From the NCBI RefSeq assembly GCF_001026695.1, contig NZ_LDNB01000010.1, positions 146,484 to 210,483 of the forward strand: a stretch of DNA of 64,000 nt, given 5' to 3'. Made by a program: the position numbers and the translations under genes. Under the pieces are notes generated by a model. The model did no database searches and was not told the DNA's origin. It saw only the letters and a list, made by a program, of their open reading frames with translations. The first letter of the stretch is position 1; the number at the start of each line of letters is the position of its first letter. Of the stretch, positions 43,801 to 52,324 are shown piece after piece. Origin of the DNA: Neobacillus vireti. GTDB taxonomy: Bacteria > Bacillota > Bacilli > Bacillales > Cytobacillaceae.

Positions 43801-44060
43801 ATTAAAACAGCTGCAATATGCTGACAATCCTTAGCAAAAGATGCGAGCTTCGGACAGCTGCATTCGGTTAGGATATTTCCATGGGTATCCGTTTCAACTG
43901 TTACATGAAACTTTTCCTCTCCAATAACAGTTGCTTGACAACGATTAGGCTGATAGTGTTCAAAAGTTACCTTATCCGAACGATAAAAATAATCTCCTCG
44001 TTTGAAGGAGACCATGCCACACATTTCTTGAATGACTTTATGATTTAATCTAATGTTCAC
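40872..44060 (-). CDS. ywqA: SNF2-family helicase with SWIM zinc finger, YwqA-like
   Basis: The 1062-residue protein has an N-terminal SWIM zinc finger (ECSCPKLASFAKDCQH, about 66-81), a long SNF2-associated middle region, and a C-terminal Swi2/Snf2 ATPase: Walker A ADDMGLGKTIQS (about 634), DEAQ box FFDEAQAFKN, motif III LTGTPVENS, and motif VI DRAHRMGQ. These ATPases remodel protein-DNA or RNA polymerase complexes. GTG at 44060 is preferred because AAGGAG is eight bases upstream; an ATG six codons earlier has no ribosome site. It is a single gene. Confidence 0.9.
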   Translation of the reverse strand: MNIRLNHKVIQEMCGMVSFKRGDYFYRSDKVTFEHYQPNRCQATVIGEEKFHVTVETDTHGNILTECSCPKLASFAKDCQHIAAVLIAIYDHQRQGTIPSTATNQGLAEGLRTLFTDPPVRSSGHQLHFEKRKVLDVEFTCKPIAIGNGRYIFGIEMKLGSTTVENIRGFLEQVRVGKRCFLSASFTYDPSLHCFQNETDAVIQQLIQVIRDESVYGNTESELENHQTLHIPPTTWEQLLPLLVKASQVKMEYNGRTFAGMHVTDESLPLQFDFIETEGEGYQLKVNSFHRMIVLEAYRTVLFEGKIKQLETQDCKRLSDLKQMLAASGTDQIPIPHAQLHFFLEKVAQGLKKLGKVTVAESLTSQWMKTPLSANLYLDRVKNRLLAGLEFHYGNIVLNPLENRELPAGTMMVRDVDKEEEILKLIEDSSFAKTDGGYYLHNEELEYEFLYYIVPKLQKLVQIYATTAVRNRIFRENARPQIRVKVKKERTNWLEFKFEMDGIPEKQIREILEALEEKRKYYRLPNGSLLSLQTRELEEIQRFLQSPHVENKDIAGGLDLPVEKSLQLLDSVDVSDAFKLEESFRQLLDHLYHPGRLEFEIPASLDPILKSYQKLGYQWMKTLTYYGFGGILADDMGLGKTIQSIAFVVSELPNIRKNKQPVLVVCPSSVTYNWLNEIKKFAGPEIQAVVIDGNKAERSKLLKEVTDIDVLITSYPLLRREITWFEKQSFHTVFFDEAQAFKNPLTQTARAAKKLQSVHRFALTGTPVENSSEELWSIFHVVFPELFRGLKEFSQLSRKKISRRIRPFLLRRLKEDVLAELPEKIESQESVELFPEQKKLYAAYLAKLRHDTLKHLDKDTIRKNRIKILAGLTRQRQICCHPSLFVDGYKGSSSKFEQLLQIVEESKQSGRRVLIFSQFTKMLELIGRAITAKGLPFFYLDGTTPAEERVKICERFNQGERDFFLISLKAGGTGLNLMSADTVILYDTWWNPAVEEQAADRAHRMGQKNVVQVIKLVARGTIEEKMNELQDKKRHLIEEIIDSEEKINSILTEEDIREILMI

Positions 44061-44254
44061 GAGGCTTGCTCCTTCCATAAGGATTAATAGTTAATATAAA
44101 GATTGTATCATAAGCCGGAAGCACGCGAAAAGGATGCCTTCCCCAGTGAGTGAAAACGTAACAAATCAGGAGCAGGCATCAATCTTCAAGTTCGACTATT
44201 TTATTAATAAACGGGCAAATTAGATTAAAAGGTATAGATAGGAGTGTTAACTAT

Positions 44255-46516
44255 TTGAAAAAGTCTGGTTGGATTATAATTGTTTTATTGCTTTTGATTA
44301 TTTCCGGGTGTACTACTACCAACAAGCCTGAGAAGCATGGGAAGAATGCAACGAAATCAGAAATAAAGAAAGAAAACAAGGGTGAGGACAGTGCACAGCA
44401 AATGGATAATGGTAAGCCGATAGATCAATTGGCTGGCACCGACTATCGTTCTTATCAGCATATGGCCTACAAAGCCAAGATTGCGCCAAAGTTTACAGCC
44501 GATGAACTGACCAAACCTCCAGCTGGAAATTGGACAACAAATGGCGGAGATATTCATAATAGCAGATATTCTCCCCTCGAAAAAATCACTGCTTCAAATG
44601 TAAAAAATCTAAAAGTGGAATGGGTCACAAGCTTAGGTTCGGGTTTAGAATTTAAATATTCGGGTGAGGCGACTCCGCTTGTCTATGATGGGGTCATGTT
44701 CACCACTACTGGAGCCAACCAAGTCCAAGCCCTTGATGCTAAAACAGGGAAAATGATTTGGGAATATCGCCCACAACTAGCTGATGGATTAAACACTGTC
44801 TGCTGCGGGTGGACAAGCCGCGGTGTGGCACTAGGCGACGGAAAAGTTTTTGTAGGATTATTGGATGCAAGACTGGTCGCTTTAGACCAAAAAACCGGGA
44901 AGGTATTATGGGAAACGAGGGTGGATGATTGGGAGAAAGGATATACCATTACAAGCGCCCCCCTCTATTATGATGGCAAGGTCTATACGGGGATTGCCGG
45001 CGGCGAGTATGCAATAAGAGGATATGTTGCCGCCTATGATTCAGAGATAGGCAGACAAGTTTGGAGAAGCTATACGCTGCCTGCTCCAGGCGCAAAAGGA
45101 AGCGATACCTGGCCAAAGGATAGCAGGAACTGGCTGACAGGCGGTGCGCCGGTTTGGCAGACTCCAGCTATTGACCCGGAACTGGGACTGATTTATTTTT
45201 CAACCGGGAATACCTCCCCAGACCTGGATGGCAGCAAAAGAGAAGGTGATAATTTATTTGCCGACTCCATTCTGGCTTTGGACGCCAATACAGGCGAATA
45301 CAAATGGCATTTTCAAGAGGTTCATCATGATATTTGGGACATGGATCCTTCCAACCCTGTTGTTCTATTTGATGTGAAAATGGGCGGACAGATGAAAAAA
45401 GGAATGGCCCAGGCCGGGAAAACAGGGTGGCTATACATTTTGGACCGGACAAACGGCAAGCCGCTGATAGGGATTGAGGAAAAACCGGTTCCGCAAAACG
45501 CGAACCAAAAAACATCTCCTACTCAGCCATTTCCAATTGGTGATGCCTTTGTACCGCAGGCGGTCACGGAGGAAGATGTGAAACGTGATCTGCCAAAAGA
45601 TTTTAAAGGTGAGATTGGCAGTATCTTTACTCCATTTTGGGATAAGCCGATGACCCTCAAACCGTCGCCTCAAGGGGGCGCAAACTGGCCGCCATCTGCC
45701 TATAACCCGAACACAGAGTATTTTTACGTATTGGGTAATGACAATTATTTTGCTTATGCCCATTACGGGGAAGAGGAAGAGGATCGGTTTACAGAAGGGA
45801 AAGAGTATATCGGTAGTGTCTGGCAGCCGGTAGAAAAGTCCCCTAGCCGCGGCACCGTGACCGCACTCGATATTAAAACGAATAAAATTGTTTGGCAACA
45901 GAAGTGGGATGCCATCGCTTACAGCGGCCTTTTAACAACTAAAGGAAACCTGGTATTCACCGGGCATAATGATGGACGGATTATTGCCTATGATGCAGCC
46001 AAGGGTGACCAATTATGGGAGTTTAAAATGGATGCCGGCGCAAATGCCCCGCCAATCACCTATGAAGTCGATGGGAAACAATATATCTCCATCTTCGCAG
46101 CCGGGAATTCACTGGCAGGATCAAAACATGGGGATAAAATCTATACCTTCTCATTAGAGGGCAAATATGGATCTGTAAAGGATATTCCTAAGGATAAAAT
46201 CAATACTTCACCTGTCAAAAATACTGCTGCTAAAACAGAAAAGCAGCCGGCCGCTGATAAAAATAAAACCAAAAAAGAAGAAAACAACACGGCAGCGGGG
46301 GAAAATATCTATAAAAACAATTGCTTGGCCTGCCATGGTGCAGAAGGAGCGGGCGGACATAATGGTCCAAATTTACAACAGACAAAAATGGATCTAGATG
46401 CCATCATTAAACAGGTGACAAATGGAAAAGGCCAGATGCCCCCGTTTAAAGATACGTTGAGTAAAGATGAAATTCAAGCAGTTTCCAAGTATGTAAAGAG
46501 CCTTGGCGGCGGATAA
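44255..46516 (+). CDS. PQQ alcohol dehydrogenase lipoprotein fused to cytochrome c
   Basis: The 753-residue quinohemoprotein has a lipoprotein signal (IISGCTT, Cys19), an eight-bladed PQQ propeller (about 90-640) and a C-terminal cytochrome c (CLACH, 690-694; axial Met728 in GQMPPF). Active-site features: adjacent Cys183-Cys184 in NTVCCGW, Glu251 in GGEYAIRG, Asn319 in STGNTSPD, catalytic Asp362 in HHDIWDMDPSNP. The Asp at position +2 (Asp364) is the extra ligand seen in lanthanide-dependent XoxF/PedH enzymes. It would oxidise alcohols outside the membrane and pass electrons to its heme. Most Bacillaceae make no PQQ; no pqq genes are in the window. Confidence 0.9.
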   Translation: MKKSGWIIIVLLLLIISGCTTTNKPEKHGKNATKSEIKKENKGEDSAQQMDNGKPIDQLAGTDYRSYQHMAYKAKIAPKFTADELTKPPAGNWTTNGGDIHNSRYSPLEKITASNVKNLKVEWVTSLGSGLEFKYSGEATPLVYDGVMFTTTGANQVQALDAKTGKMIWEYRPQLADGLNTVCCGWTSRGVALGDGKVFVGLLDARLVALDQKTGKVLWETRVDDWEKGYTITSAPLYYDGKVYTGIAGGEYAIRGYVAAYDSEIGRQVWRSYTLPAPGAKGSDTWPKDSRNWLTGGAPVWQTPAIDPELGLIYFSTGNTSPDLDGSKREGDNLFADSILALDANTGEYKWHFQEVHHDIWDMDPSNPVVLFDVKMGGQMKKGMAQAGKTGWLYILDRTNGKPLIGIEEKPVPQNANQKTSPTQPFPIGDAFVPQAVTEEDVKRDLPKDFKGEIGSIFTPFWDKPMTLKPSPQGGANWPPSAYNPNTEYFYVLGNDNYFAYAHYGEEEEDRFTEGKEYIGSVWQPVEKSPSRGTVTALDIKTNKIVWQQKWDAIAYSGLLTTKGNLVFTGHNDGRIIAYDAAKGDQLWEFKMDAGANAPPITYEVDGKQYISIFAAGNSLAGSKHGDKIYTFSLEGKYGSVKDIPKDKINTSPVKNTAAKTEKQPAADKNKTKKEENNTAAGENIYKNNCLACHGAEGAGGHNGPNLQQTKMDLDAIIKQVTNGKGQMPPFKDTLSKDEIQAVSKYVKSLGGG

Positions 46517-46518
46517 TA

Positions 46519-46657
46519 GAAAAGCGGAAGCGCCCGGTTAGCGGCGTATGGACTGGAGCGCTTCGACTGAGATAAAGGAAACACGAAGAGCAGAGCGATT
46601 CGATGTTGACTTATCGTAGGGAGAAGAGTGAAGTCCACTAGCCGCTGGGCGCTGGAC
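46519..46657. repeat. GC-rich intergenic repeat element
   Basis: This region starts GAAAAGCGGAAGCGCCC and ends GCCGCTGGGCGCTGGAC. The ends pair (GCGCCC...GCGGC with GCCGC...GGGCGC), and the interior is more GC-rich than its surroundings. It resembles the long intergenic repeats common in Bacillus genomes and is independent of the adjacent gene. No second copy lies in this window. Confidence 0.55.
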
Positions 46658-46699
46658 AATTCTCAAAGTCAAAATTTTATACATTCTTATCCTTTAAAC

Positions 46700-46742
46700 A
46701 AAAAAGGTAATCGTCCTGTTTAATGGACGATTACCTTATTGA
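46700..46742. terminator. Terminator between the convergent PQQ dehydrogenase genes
   Basis: AAGGTAATCGTCC pairs perfectly with GGACGATTACCTT around an eight-base loop. It overlaps the 3' end region of the sugar dehydrogenase gene (stop at 46743). Confidence 0.8.
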
Positions 46743-47897
46743 TTATTTTTCACTAGTAGATGCCTTTTCTGTTAATGAAAGATGAATTAACTGGTCATCT
46801 TTTTCAGTTGGATTTCCGCGTTTGTCACGGTTACTGGTAATCGTATACAACTCATTGTTCTCTACCAGTACATCCCTTAATCTGCCTGCATCTCCGAAAA
46901 ATTCTTGAAATTGCTTAGTGGCCAGATCATAGGAAAATAGTTTCTTGCCAGCTAATGAAGCGACAAAGAGTTTTCCATCATTAAAAGCCATACCTGATGG
47001 CGCCCAAGTTTTGTCCCCGGATTGAATAATCGGCTTTATCATGTCCTTTGCTTCTTCATCCCCTTGAATAACAGGCCATCCATAGTTCTTCCCTGCTTGA
47101 ATCAGGTTAATTTCATCATGACCTGATTCTCCATGTTCTGAACTATAGAGGTTTTTACCATTATCCCATGCTAATCCCTGTGGGTTACGATGACCATAGG
47201 AGTAAATATACGAATTTTTAAATGGGTTGTCCGCCGGTATACCGCCATTTACATTCATTCTTAAAATTTTTCCAGCTAAACTGTCGAGTTTTTGGGCATT
47301 GCTCGACTGGCCAACATCACCTGTAGTGGCATATAACATTCCATCCGGACCAATTTTAATCCGGCCGCCGTTATTTACCATACCGCCTGGAATCCCATCT
47401 AAAAGGACTTTTTCTTCCTTCCACGTATGGTCTTTCAGTTTAAGCGAAATAATTCGGTTTAGCGTCTTACCGTCTTTCTTATAGGTATGATAAGCAAATG
47501 CCATCTTTGTTGTCGCAAAATCAGGTGCTAACGTGAATCCAAGAAAACCGCCTTCCCCTTCATGGAAAATATCCTCAGAAACCTTTACATTCTGCACATC
47601 TACTAAGCCAAGATTTCCGTCAATTTGAATGACCGAGCCTTCCCGCTGACTTAAGAAAATCCAACTGCCATTTTTGTTAATCGTCCATGGGATATTCAAG
47701 TGATTCGCATTGACACTCCCATCATCCGAAACCGCTACCTCTACCGCCCTTTTGATTACCTCATTTGCATCCTGCTGAAAGGAACCCTGTTTTTTACCGG
47801 CATCACCTGCGTCATCATTATCATTCCAAAAAAATGCGGTCCCCAGCCCTGCTGCCAAAACAACACCCAGCACACTAAAAAATACTAACCTTTTCAA
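46743..47897 (-). CDS. PQQ-dependent sugar dehydrogenase-like propeller protein
   Basis: The 384-residue protein has an N-terminal membrane anchor or signal (about 4-23) and the soluble glucose dehydrogenase propeller: EGGFLGFTLAP (115-125), NGGRIKIGPDGMLYATTGD (176-194), YSYGHRNPQGLAW (232-244), SSEHGESGHDEIN (252-264), and GKNYGWP. The catalytic His of this family (His in HxxxR) is Asn175 here. Other PQQ-binding residues (Arg237) remain. It is convergent with the PQQ alcohol dehydrogenase. It may be a sugar or sorbosone dehydrogenase, or an inactive relative. Confidence 0.75.
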   Translation of the reverse strand: MKRLVFFSVLGVVLAAGLGTAFFWNDNDDAGDAGKKQGSFQQDANEVIKRAVEVAVSDDGSVNANHLNIPWTINKNGSWIFLSQREGSVIQIDGNLGLVDVQNVKVSEDIFHEGEGGFLGFTLAPDFATTKMAFAYHTYKKDGKTLNRIISLKLKDHTWKEEKVLLDGIPGGMVNNGGRIKIGPDGMLYATTGDVGQSSNAQKLDSLAGKILRMNVNGGIPADNPFKNSYIYSYGHRNPQGLAWDNGKNLYSSEHGESGHDEINLIQAGKNYGWPVIQGDEEAKDMIKPIIQSGDKTWAPSGMAFNDGKLFVASLAGKKLFSYDLATKQFQEFFGDAGRLRDVLVENNELYTITSNRDKRGNPTEKDDQLIHLSLTEKASTSEK

Positions 47898-48239
47898 AAT
47901 ACCACCTCAAAATAATAATTTTCTTCAACAGTGTAGACATATTTCGGATTATTTAAACTCTTCCGAATAGATATGCCTAACCCCTAGTGAGTTAAAGCAT
48001 TAACGTAAATGGGGTCAGGCACCAATAGTTTAGAGGTTTTGTCTTAAGTACATGGTTCACCATCTTTAGTATCTGTTTTCTTCCTCTGGATGAACCAGAA
48101 GCAGGTCTACGGAACTAATCTTGGATTAATATACTAGGAGAGAATAACTGTATTGTTGAAAATTTACATTAGCTTAATATTCTAGATAATTTCTCAGCTT
48201 ATAATAGGGTCGTCATCATAAATGAAGAGGAGCGACATA

Positions 48240-50384
48240 ATGAGAAACATATTTTTTAAGAGGTTTTTTAATTTACTAGTTATTGCTGCGCTGGTTCTAC
48301 CAATCTTCTCTAGTATTTCCATTCGTGCGCATGCAGAAGACACGGTGTCTGTTAAATTGCTTTCTGTAAATGATTTACATGGCAAGATTGATGTAACAGG
48401 AACTGTGAATAATGTCGATTATGGACGCGCAGATTATTTGACTACATACTTAAAAGCCCGTAAAGCAACCAATCCAGATAACACGCTGATTATCCATTCT
48501 GGAGATATGATTGGCGGAAGCTCTCCGGTTTCAGCCTTGCTTCAAGATGAGCCAACTGTTGAAATCATGCATGCAATCGGCTTCGATGTGGGAACTGTGG
48601 GTAACCATGAATTTGATGAGGGTACACAAGAACTCCTTCGGATGATCCATGGCGGTGACCATCCAAACGGCACAAAAGGATATAAAGGGATGAACTTTCC
48701 AGTTGTTGCTGCCAATGTGGAATACAAAGATACCGGAAAGCTTGTATTTGACCCCTATGCCATTAAAGAAGTAGCTGGTGTAAAAATTGGCTTTATTGGT
48801 GTAGCTACGGTTGAAACACCTAATATGGTAATGGCTACTGGTATTCAGGATATTCGTTTCACGGATGAGGCAGCAGCGGTTAATAAATATACAGAAGAGC
48901 TAAAAGCCCAAGGAATTAAAGCAATTGTCGTTTTAGCCCACGTTCCCGGAGACCAAAGCGGCGAAACGGCAACAGGTCAAATTGCCAAATTAGCGAAAAG
49001 CGTAGATGACGAGGTAGATGTCATTATTGCTGCCCATAACCATGTGAAGCTTAATGCGATTGTAGACAACAAGCTAGTTGTCCAAGCATGGGAATATGGA
49101 AAAGCTTTTGCCGACATTGATTTGAAAATTGATCCTGTGACAGGTGATATTGTTGAAAAACATGCGGAAATTGTGGATGTTATTCAAAAAGATGTAACTC
49201 CCGATCCTGAGATCAGTGCCATTTTAGCCAAATATCATAAAATGGTCGGGCCAATATTAAATGAAGTAGTTGGAGTTGCCTCCGTTCCAATGGATGGCGG
49301 CTATCCGATAAAAGGCATCATTGGTGACAATGCGCTAGGAAACTTAATTGCAGATGGAATGAATTATGAAATGAAGTCTGATTTTGCGTTAATGAACGGT
49401 GGAGGAATCCGTGACATTCTAGGTAAAGGCGAAATTACTTGGGAGAATCTTTTCAATATCCAGCCCTTTAATAACACTTTGATTAGTGTCACGATTCCAG
49501 GATCTGCATTAGAACCGATTTTAAATGCGCAAATTTCATCCTATGGGCCGGACGTTTCCATTGGCGGTTTCTCTTATACATGGAATAGTAGGACAAACAA
49601 AGTCGTGAACATCTATCTTCCAGATGGAACGCCAATTGATAAAAATAAGACGTATTCACTTACGGTCAACAATTATATGTACGAACATGCGACAGATAAA
49701 TATAAAATTCGCCAATATGGTAAAGACCCTATTCAAGGACCTGAAGATTTACAAGCCACTGTAAATTTCGTAAAAAGCATTAATGGGCCAATCCATTATG
49801 AAGCGGAAGGAAGAATATCGGAAGATACCCAAGCGCCTGAAATCGCGGATGCGAAATTACCTGCGGCCGACTTCAGAGACGGGTCCTATCTTCATGATGT
49901 TACCATTGCCTTAGAAGCAACAGATCCTGGTATTGGCGTTTCGCGTATTGAGTATAGCCTTGATAATGGTGTCACTTGGAACCGTTATGACAAAGGGCTT
50001 ACTGTAAATAAAGCAGGTAAAAACTCCATTCAATACCGTGCAATCGATAAAGTGCATAATGTTTCGGCGACGAAAACCATTAAAGTATTGATTACATCTG
50101 CGACAATCGAAAATACAGTTGCTTTAGTGAAACAAGCAAAGGGTAATAATGGAATTAAAACATCCCTTATCGCTCAATTGGAAAACGTGATTAAAACGTT
50201 TGAAAAAGGTCAGGAAAATAAAGCTTATCAATCTCTAGAAAAACTTTACCTGCGTATTAGCCAGCTCCCAGATAAACACTTGGAGGAAGTGGATAAAAAA
50301 GAAATCATGTTCATGCTTCAATATATCATTGAACATCGAACAGCAATTAGCGGAGACGAGTTCCCTGCCTTAAAAGCAAGTTAA
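48240..50384 (+). CDS. Secreted 5'-nucleotidase/UshA-like bifunctional metallophosphatase
   Basis: The 714-residue protein has a signal peptide (AHA cleavage, about residue 32), a metallophosphatase domain (NDLHG 44-48, HSGDMIGG, GNHEFDEG, AAHNH) and a C-terminal 5'-nucleotidase domain with LMNGGGIRD. These are followed by an Ig-like region starting near AEGRISEDTQAPEI and a helical tail (about 630-714). It degrades extracellular nucleotides to nucleosides. ATG at 48240 follows AAGAGGAGCG, so the earlier ATG at 48222 is less likely. No sortase motif is present. deoD elsewhere could use the released nucleosides. Confidence 0.9.
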   Translation: MRNIFFKRFFNLLVIAALVLPIFSSISIRAHAEDTVSVKLLSVNDLHGKIDVTGTVNNVDYGRADYLTTYLKARKATNPDNTLIIHSGDMIGGSSPVSALLQDEPTVEIMHAIGFDVGTVGNHEFDEGTQELLRMIHGGDHPNGTKGYKGMNFPVVAANVEYKDTGKLVFDPYAIKEVAGVKIGFIGVATVETPNMVMATGIQDIRFTDEAAAVNKYTEELKAQGIKAIVVLAHVPGDQSGETATGQIAKLAKSVDDEVDVIIAAHNHVKLNAIVDNKLVVQAWEYGKAFADIDLKIDPVTGDIVEKHAEIVDVIQKDVTPDPEISAILAKYHKMVGPILNEVVGVASVPMDGGYPIKGIIGDNALGNLIADGMNYEMKSDFALMNGGGIRDILGKGEITWENLFNIQPFNNTLISVTIPGSALEPILNAQISSYGPDVSIGGFSYTWNSRTNKVVNIYLPDGTPIDKNKTYSLTVNNYMYEHATDKYKIRQYGKDPIQGPEDLQATVNFVKSINGPIHYEAEGRISEDTQAPEIADAKLPAADFRDGSYLHDVTIALEATDPGIGVSRIEYSLDNGVTWNRYDKGLTVNKAGKNSIQYRAIDKVHNVSATKTIKVLITSATIENTVALVKQAKGNNGIKTSLIAQLENVIKTFEKGQENKAYQSLEKLYLRISQLPDKHLEEVDKKEIMFMLQYIIEHRTAISGDEFPALKAS

Positions 50385-50393
50385 TTTAGACAA

Positions 50394-50438
50394 AAAACAG
50401 CGGTTTTCTTCAGTAAAGAAGACCGCTGTTTTTTTTGT
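50394..50438 (+). terminator. Rho-independent terminator
   Basis: AACAGCGGT and TTTCTT pair with AAGAAG and ACCGCTGTT, followed by TTTTTTT. It follows the 5'-nucleotidase gene. Confidence 0.85.
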
Positions 50439-50506
50439 AGAAATATAGGTTAACTTCAGTCATGATCTTTGGTAAAATCATCTAAATAGATTAGGAGGGG
50501 ATTTCC

Positions 50507-51529
50507 ATGATTACATATCCGCATTTAAAGAAAGGCGCGACAATAGGAGTAACAGCACCTTCCTCTGGAGTACCTGCCGAATTACATGATCTCGTCAAAC
50601 TTGCATGCAGCCGATTAGAGCAAAAAGGTTTTCAAGTTACATGCGGCGACACTGTGTGGACGCAATACAAGGCAAAATCAGCACCTGCGGTAAAACGGGC
50701 AGCTGAATTTAATGCGCTGATGGCTGATAGTGACACCGACATCATCATTCCCCCATGGGGCGGCGAGTTATTGATGGAGGTTCTCGAACATATTGACTAT
50801 GAAAATATTAATAATAAGTGGGTTTTAGGCTATTCCGATATTAGCGGCTTACTCTTAGCCATCACTTTGAAGACAGGAATCGCAACCGCTCACGGGACTA
50901 ACCTAATTGATTTACGTGGTGAATTTTCAGACGAAACGACAGCCAAATGGGAGTCCGTATTATCGACAAACACGGGTGAATCTGTCCTTCAACAATCCTC
51001 AGTTCAACATCAGAAGGAATGGAATCACGCCGATCCCTCTCCATGCGTTTTTCATTTAACAGAAAAGACTGAGTGGAAAACTGTCTCAAATCGGAATGTG
51101 AAGATACAAGGCCGATTGCTAGGCGGATGTATTGATATTATCAGGCATCTAATCGGCACACCATATGGCGATGTTCAAAGCTTTAGAAGTCAACATATCA
51201 ATGGAGAGCCAGTTATTTGGTATTTGGAGAACTGCGAAATGAACACTGCAGATTTACGAAGGTCATTGGTACAAATGAAGTTAGCCGGCTGGTTTGACTA
51301 TTGCTCAGGTTTGATGTTTGGCAGAAGCCCAGCAAATACGCCAGTTGATCACTATACGATTGAGGATGTTTACCAAGACCTAGCTGATGAACTCGACATT
51401 CCGATTATTTACGACATTGATTGCGGCCACGTTCCCCCACAAATCACCTTCATCAATGGTGCTTATGCTGAGATTGAGGTTGACGCTGCAAAAGGAAAAG
51501 GAACCGTTTTGCAATTTTTCCGGCCATAA
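50507..51529 (+). CDS. S66-family peptidase (LD-carboxypeptidase/MccF-like)
   Basis: The 340-residue serine peptidase shows the S66 layout: ATIGVTAPSSGVPAE at the N-terminus, nucleophile Ser110 in VLGYSDISGL, the catalytic Glu region in WYLENCEMN (about 236-244) and the His in DCGHVPPQI (about 304-312). Members cleave LD-peptide bonds in peptidoglycan recycling or inactivate microcin C-like compounds (MccF). The substrate is not determined. AGGAGGGG precedes ATG. It is a single gene with its own terminator. Confidence 0.9.
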   Translation: MITYPHLKKGATIGVTAPSSGVPAELHDLVKLACSRLEQKGFQVTCGDTVWTQYKAKSAPAVKRAAEFNALMADSDTDIIIPPWGGELLMEVLEHIDYENINNKWVLGYSDISGLLLAITLKTGIATAHGTNLIDLRGEFSDETTAKWESVLSTNTGESVLQQSSVQHQKEWNHADPSPCVFHLTEKTEWKTVSNRNVKIQGRLLGGCIDIIRHLIGTPYGDVQSFRSQHINGEPVIWYLENCEMNTADLRRSLVQMKLAGWFDYCSGLMFGRSPANTPVDHYTIEDVYQDLADELDIPIIYDIDCGHVPPQITFINGAYAEIEVDAAKGKGTVLQFFRP

Positions 51530-51560
51530 TGGAACTTTATGTAGAATGTAACCGTAAAGA

Positions 51561-51597
51561 AAGGCAACTCCCCCTCACATTTGGGGGTTGCCTTTAA
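51561..51597 (+). terminator. Rho-independent terminator
   Basis: AAGGCAAC and CCCCC pair with GGGGG and GTTGCCTT, followed by TAATG. It lies between the S66 peptidase gene and the convergent DinB gene. Confidence 0.8.
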
Positions 51598-51630
51598 TGT
51601 TCAAAATTAAAAGGGGGATTCATGTGATTT

Positions 51631-52143
51631 CTAATTCCCCTTTTTTTCATACAAGTAAAAGATATAGTCTGTAGATGGGCCTGGATACCCTAATTGACGG
51701 AGCATAGCCGTAATATTTCCCCTATGGTAGGTGCCGTGATTGACGACATGCTGGACCAATTCTGAAATCCTTGTTTCCAGTTGACCATACATCGGATGTT
51801 TAAGCGTCTTTTTGGCATCTAAGTCCTCTTGGCTGCTTAGAAAATTAATATATTGCTCCGAGAATTTCAAGTACTTACTTTCCATTTCTTCGAGAGTTTT
51901 ATTTTCAATTTCCGAGGAATACTTTCCAACAAACTGCTGTATTTCTTCATAGTTTTTATCTGACATCGCACACAACCAAACTACATCTGTTTTAAAAAGG
52001 TGGATCACGACCTGTTCTATGCTTGAAAATACACTCTTTATTTCCTGTCGATATACTTCATTTGGCAAATCTTTCAAGTGGTTAAAAACCCGCTTATTCG
52101 CCCAAACATGGTAATCATACAAACGCAGCGAATCCTGTTTCAT
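51631..52143 (-). CDS. DinB-family metal-dependent four-helix protein
   Basis: The 170-residue protein contains the DinB signature: YDYHVWANKRVFNHLKDLP (about 9-27), the first His in VVIHLFKTDVVW (about 45-56) and the last two in HVVNHGTYHRGNITAMLRQL (about 131-150). The His triad binds a metal ion. Members are thiol-transferases or related enzymes (YfiT/bacillithiol S-transferase group); this subfamily is uncharacterised. It is a single gene. Confidence 0.85.
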   Translation of the reverse strand: MKQDSLRLYDYHVWANKRVFNHLKDLPNEVYRQEIKSVFSSIEQVVIHLFKTDVVWLCAMSDKNYEEIQQFVGKYSSEIENKTLEEMESKYLKFSEQYINFLSSQEDLDAKKTLKHPMYGQLETRISELVQHVVNHGTYHRGNITAMLRQLGYPGPSTDYIFYLYEKKGN

Positions 52144-52324
52144 CAGTAAAACACCTGCCTTTTTATAATTATATTCTATCTATATTTTCTCTAAAGAAGA
52201 CGTATTTTCCTTTTTTATTTAGGCACAAGTAAAAATAGTTGCACGAAAAATATGAATAGAGTATCCTATATATATATACATAGAAATTCTACATATATAG
52301 AATACTTATATACAAGGAGATCTG

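Noticed and set aside
48015-48035. GGGGTCAGGCACC sequence, a short motif seen repeatedly in Bacillus genomes
   Set aside because: A single short copy here without palindrome or adjacent transposase; not enough to call an element.
52270-52312. TATATA-rich imperfect palindrome before the Nudix gene
   Set aside because: Low-complexity A/T sequence gives apparent symmetry by chance.
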